Below are positions 61,288-64,000 of a stretch of 64,000 nt of DNA, in pieces. The position numbers and the translations under genes are program-made. The stretch is from Stagonosporopsis chrysanthemi. Taxonomy: Eukaryota; Ascomycota; Dothideomycetes; Pleosporales; Didymellaceae. Numbering within the stretch: the stretch's first letter is position 1; every line of letters starts with the position of its first letter. The notes below the pieces were generated by a model, which searched no databases, was not told the DNA's origin, and saw only the letters and a program-made list of their open reading frames with translations. The stretch is from assembly GCA_022560025.1 (NCBI GenBank), contig JAFISE010000022.1, forward strand, positions 212,118-276,117, in the 5' to 3' direction.

Positions 61288-61755
61288 TTACGTAGGTACA
61301 AGTCGGACTTCCACCTCAGCGTCGCACTGAGCGACTACTCTGTAGGAACAAGTTCTTCCTCCGAGCGTTCCCCTCCATATCAACCGTCCCCCTTCATAGA
61401 TTTCGGCAACGATAGGCGCAGCGATCTTGTTGGCAAGGTCCGCCGTGAGAACACCGGCAGAATACGTGATAACAGCCCAACTCAGGTTTCCGAGTACCCT
61501 GACACTTCCAGTAGCCAGTCTGACTGGAAAAGACCTTGTCTGGCGTTTCTGCAGTTGCAACCTTTTCATGATGTGAGCAATTGCTGTGCCAAGTGAAGCG
61601 ATCACGTACGAAGTATCGTCCCTGAAGACAACCAGGTCCTTGCCGGTAGGATCGTTGGTTGCGACATTGGAGATTTCAACACTCTCGGGAAGAATAGCCA
61701 ACCCTACCACGCTGTTGGGAAGTAGCAGTAGAGGTGCAAGAAGAGCGAGCTTCAT
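61288..61755 (-). CDS. Small secreted protein, effector candidate 1
   Basis: Intronless 155-aa frame. It starts MKLALLAPLLLLPNSVVGLA, a clear signal peptide with cleavage probably around residue 18-20. The mature part has no membrane helix, only two cysteines (136 and 144, in RTCSYRVVAQC), and two dibasic KR sites (64-65 and 70-71, in MKRLQLQKRQ) that could be cut by a Kex2-type protease. A TATA box (CTATAAAAGG) lies 96-105 bases upstream of the ATG, followed by a pyrimidine-rich leader, so the frame looks expressed. I know no family for it. Small size, secretion and position beside RIP-affected repeats fit a host-interaction protein, but nothing in the sequence proves that. Confidence 0.7.
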   Translation of the reverse strand: MKLALLAPLLLLPNSVVGLAILPESVEISNVATNDPTGKDLVVFRDDTSYVIASLGTAIAHIMKRLQLQKRQTRSFPVRLATGSVRVLGNLSWAVITYSAGVLTADLANKIAAPIVAEIYEGGRLIWRGTLGGRTCSYRVVAQCDAEVEVRLVPT

Positions 61756-61850
61756 CTCGGCGAAAGAGTAGATTTGAAGTTCAGAAAGCGGTTATCGAAA
61801 GCTGCGAGAAGCGTGGAGAGTTGATGAAGAAGGAAGACAGCAGAAGGGGT

Positions 61851-61860
61851 CCTTTTATAG
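61851..61860 (-). promoter_or_regulatory. TATA box of secreted-protein gene 1
   Basis: CTATAAAAGG on the - strand, about 100 bases before the start codon at 61755, followed by a CT-rich stretch. Confidence 0.7.
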
Positions 61861-62020
61861 AAAACCCAAGTATTCCCACCTGGTCCAGAACGTCAAATGA
61901 ACTCGCTGCAGTTGAGCACCCCATCGGTCGAGGGAATCCGTGTAAAGCCGAAAAGTTGTCCAAGCCGAGGCTATGCAAGGCCTCAAGCAGGTTTAGATAT
62001 ACAATTCTAGCTAGAGACCA

Positions 62021-62084
62021 TCTTGTCTCTCCTCGTGATCTTCTAGAGAGCGTCTTATCTCTCCTCGTGATCGTCTAGAGAGGC
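62021..62084. repeat. Tandem duplication of a 32-bp unit
   Basis: Two adjacent units, tcttgtctctcctcgtgatc... and tcttatctctcctcgtgatc..., each ending tctagagag plus two bases, differing at a few positions. It lies between the two divergent secreted-protein genes. Confidence 0.85.
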
Positions 62085-62190
62085 CGACCACAATTTATCA
62101 CTAAATTACCAAGGACTTGTTAGTCCGCGCCATTTATTTATTTGAGGTAGGCTGAGAATGCAGATTAGTCAGAACATCACTTGAAAGAGC

Positions 62191-62198
62191 ATATAAAC
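62191..62198 (+). promoter_or_regulatory. TATA box of secreted-protein gene 2
   Basis: ATATAAAC about 98 bases upstream of the ATG at 62289, followed by a pyrimidine-rich stretch (tcatcttactgcttgtcac), the usual layout for a regulated fungal gene. Confidence 0.6.
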
Positions 62199-62288
62199 TG
62201 AGTTCTCCCGCCGGCTGCTCTATTCAATCATCTTACTGCTTGTCACTTAGAATTCACACTTATATATCACTGTCCTATCAAGATCACA

Positions 62289-62841
62289 ATGCGTGCCTCG
62301 ATTGCCATTCTTTTTGCAAGCTTCCAGTAAGAACTCAGCCTTGCGCTACTTAAATTGTTGACCAATTGACTGATTCAAGAAAGAGTGCTCGTTTCCGCCA
62401 ACAGTCACGATTTTGGGGCTTGCCAAGTGCGAACAGATGGTCCCGTTGATCATGCTGCTACTTTGCGTGTAGCCCAGCATTGCAACAACAACTATATCCC
62501 AGGTTAGTTCATGAAATATGATACAAGATCTTTCCGCTGCTAAATCGTTTCCAGGACCGGCTGGATGGGGTCTTTCGGATGAGACTGCCATCTGGGCTCG
62601 CAGGGCAAGTGGGGCCGGTCCACGATTCGAAGGCCTCTTCGTGAGTAACAACACAATTCTCATTGAAGAACATGCTAAGAGATCTTGTTCTCAGCTCCAA
62701 AATGGCGACCAACACTCCGGAGGAATCGATGGCGATACTCTTCATAGGCTCTGCCGAGAAGCTGGAGCGGGAGATAGCACGGCGTTCAGTTGCAACAACT
62801 ATCAAATGAACTCTGACAATAGGATGCACTGCGTACAGTAG
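62289..62841 (+). CDS. Small cysteine-containing secreted protein, effector candidate 2
   Basis: Four proposed exons, 62289-62326, 62384-62502, 62555-62640 and 62695-62841, encode 129 aa. The first junction, inside the signal peptide, joins MRASIAILFASFQ to VLVSA, giving a standard signal with cleavage after residue 18. The mature part has Cys at 26, 46, 101, 114 and 127 and is otherwise polar (for example HCNNNYIPGPAGWGLSDETA). Donors are GTAAGA, GTTAGT and GTGAGT; acceptors AAAG, CCAG and TCAG. The first acceptor is weak. The third intron (54 bp) is stop-free, and its retention would add 18 residues with a sixth Cys, so either form is possible. No family recognised. Short, secreted and Cys-containing in a repeat-bounded island: an effector candidate by inference. 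Confidence 0.65.
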
Positions 62842-63127
62842 CTCCATATTCCAGGAAGTGGAAAGCTGGAACATGGCTTGCTGCTGAACTAATTCTCGGA
62901 CCAAGCTACTTCTATGGTCTGCATCCAGTAGAAACGCGGGAGTTGGTAAAGTCTTAGCAGACTATCCATGAAAATAAGATGCGGGCCTGAAACCAGATCA
63001 CGAAGAGAGTCTTTAGATATAACTCAATCAATGGATCTGTTGCTGAATACCATGGGTGAAAAGTTCATGTACGTGCGAGACAAGAAAATTGTGAGGTTTT
63101 CCAGAAGTCGGTCCCTGGCTTATTTGA
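62842..63127. other. 3' flank of secreted-protein gene 2
   Basis: Probable 3' UTR and spacer; the - strand frame 62509-62904 is antisense to the secreted-protein gene and is not supported. Confidence 0.4.
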
Positions 63128-63505
63128 ATGTTTGAGCGTGCCTCGTTTCTCGCGACACTTCTCAGTATAGCTGTGTACTCCTCGACCGAGGAACAGCTAT
63201 GGTATTGCAGTTACGCGGCTTTATCCCACGCACATACACGAAAGCCTAGGGCTGTCAGCCTTCCCATTCGATTCGCAATCTTCCTGAACATTGAACGGAA
63301 AATTCAAGCTAAGCTCAGCCACTTAGAATGGCGATAGCTTACTAAGTAATTTGTTGCCATTCTTAGCATGGAGGAGGTGGCAGAAGCCTTAGTTGAGGTT
63401 GACAATGAGGGATGCTTCTCCCAAAACGTCGAACTTTCAGTCAACGATGAACAACACAAGTCAGATGAAGAGGATCTACAGCTTATTGACCCAGGGTTGC
63501 AGTAG
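63128..63505 (+). pseudogene. Possible C-terminal remnant of a hAT-type transposase
   Basis: An ATG frame 63128-63337 reads FLATLLSIAVYSSTEEQLWY, loosely like the hAT dimerisation segment (LLSIPVSSA.VERLFS). A second frame, 63368-63505, reads MEEVAEALVEVDNEGC and ends SDEEDLQLIDPGLQ, an acidic tail of the kind seen at the end of such transposases. They could be joined by an intron ending at the TTAG before 63367. The match is weak; the first frame could instead be a short signal-bearing peptide gene. Confidence 0.25.
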
Positions 63506-63668
63506 TAAAAAACTACAATTCAGCTTACTTAGCTTATTTGGCTTATTCCGAGCTTAATCCGAACAATCGGGATATTTCATGCAAATTCGACTAATTCGGT
63601 ATATTCGACATCCTTGCAAAAGCCACATTATGTGCCGAGTGTTTTGATAGAACTACTACCGTGTCTGT

Positions 63669-63698
63669 GCGCGTAACGCCTGGATTCGCGTAACGCCT
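63669..63698 (+). repeat. Short direct repeat CGCGTAACGCCT
   Basis: The 12-base string occurs twice within 30 bases, just where GC content falls again. It may be part of the terminal repeat of a DNA transposon extending out of the window. Confidence 0.5.
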
Positions 63699-64000
63699 AC
63701 TTTTTACTAGTAAAAGCAGCAAAATCTAGCATCTTTAAAGCTAGATAACTTTTTATCTAGCTAAGAAACTTAGATACTTTATTAGAGTTACTATAAGTAA
63801 ATTTTAAGTCTCTATAATATTATAATAGAAAGTTTTCTGAAATTCCTACTATTTAAGGTTTTTATCTTTTAACTAATAGACTAAGAAAATTTAAACTTTA
63901 GTAATAAACTTAGATATTAAGATTGAGTAAAGTAACTAGTATACTTGCTTTAGCTTTAGTATTAGAAAATATTAAATTTCTTATCTAGTTGTTTAGATAC
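63699..64000. other. Second AT-rich, RIP-like block (start)
   Basis: Composition changes abruptly to TA-dominated sequence like that of 35.4-60.6 kb and runs off the window. No frame or domain is readable in the 300 bases available. Confidence 0.65.

Noticed and set aside
62509..62904. 131-codon - strand frame
   Set aside because: Antisense to the spliced secreted-protein gene; no domain, while the + strand gives signal peptide, introns and cysteines.
63495..63505. CAGGGTTGCAG as a hAT terminal inverted repeat
   Set aside because: It lies inside the putative coding tail and in the wrong orientation for a 3' end, and no inverted partner was seen.
1..64000. tRNA, rRNA, CRISPR or bacterial-type features
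   Set aside because: None found on reading; CRISPR arrays and ribosome binding sites do not apply to a fungal nuclear sequence, and I could not run a tRNA search.

Overview
This is a fungal nuclear window, most likely from a filamentous ascomycete of the Dothideomycetes (Pleosporales-like). Genes are compact with many 43-78 bp introns carrying GT...CTAAC...AG signals. Orthologues are typical of Pezizomycotina: HAK1, a Dicer-1 type dicer, Scc2/Mis4, Rad18 and a DUF2985 protein. A gene-dense, GC-balanced part abuts a roughly 25 kb AT-rich block of retrotransposons whose decay looks like repeat-induced point mutation (RIP: CAG/CAA turned to TAG/TAA, TGG to TAG). The phylum-level call is well supported; the order is inference.

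Region 1 (1-35 kb) is ordinary core genome, annotated here with splice structures worked out by eye. In order: HAK1 K+ transporter (+), a small coiled-coil protein (+), an Iah1-type SGNH esterase (+), Tap42 (-), dicer-like protein 1 (+), an unknown protein (-), deoxyhypusine hydroxylase (+), RNA polymerase I subunit Rpa12 (-), cohesin loader Scc2 (+), an isocitrate lyase/PEP mutase-family enzyme (-), an unknown low-complexity protein (-), Rad18 (-), the NEDD8-E1 regulatory subunit Ula1 (-), a sterol-glucosyltransferase-like UDP-glycosyltransferase (-) and a DUF2985 membrane protein (+). The core ends at a broken aconitase X C-terminus (35.1-35.4 kb), cut at the edge of the AT-rich block.

Region 2 (35.44-60.6 kb) is a nest of degenerate LTR retrotransposons. 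Element A (35943-49073, Ty3/gypsy chromovirus, + strand, 203-bp LTRs) is split inside its polymerase by a Ty1/Copia element on the - strand (38778-44654, 184-bp LTRs, TSD ATTAA). That Copia element contains two later solo LTRs: one of family A (TSD GTAGC), and one of family B that is almost free of RIP and GC-normal (TSD TTAAT). Element B (50101-57330, chromovirus on the - strand, 278-bp LTRs, TSD ATATT) lies inside the polymerase of an older gypsy element C. Both A and B appear to carry an extra coding-like stretch antisense to pol, between the chromodomain end and the 3' LTR.

Region 3 (60.6-63.7 kb) is a small GC-balanced island between two AT-rich blocks. It holds two small secreted protein genes that look like effector candidates. 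One is a single-exon gene on the - strand. The other is a four-exon, five-cysteine gene on the + strand that a plain ORF scan does not show. Both have a TATA box about 100 bp upstream. The window ends in a second AT-rich, RIP-like block. The island is the most interesting part: putative effectors in a repeat-rich, fast-evolving compartment.
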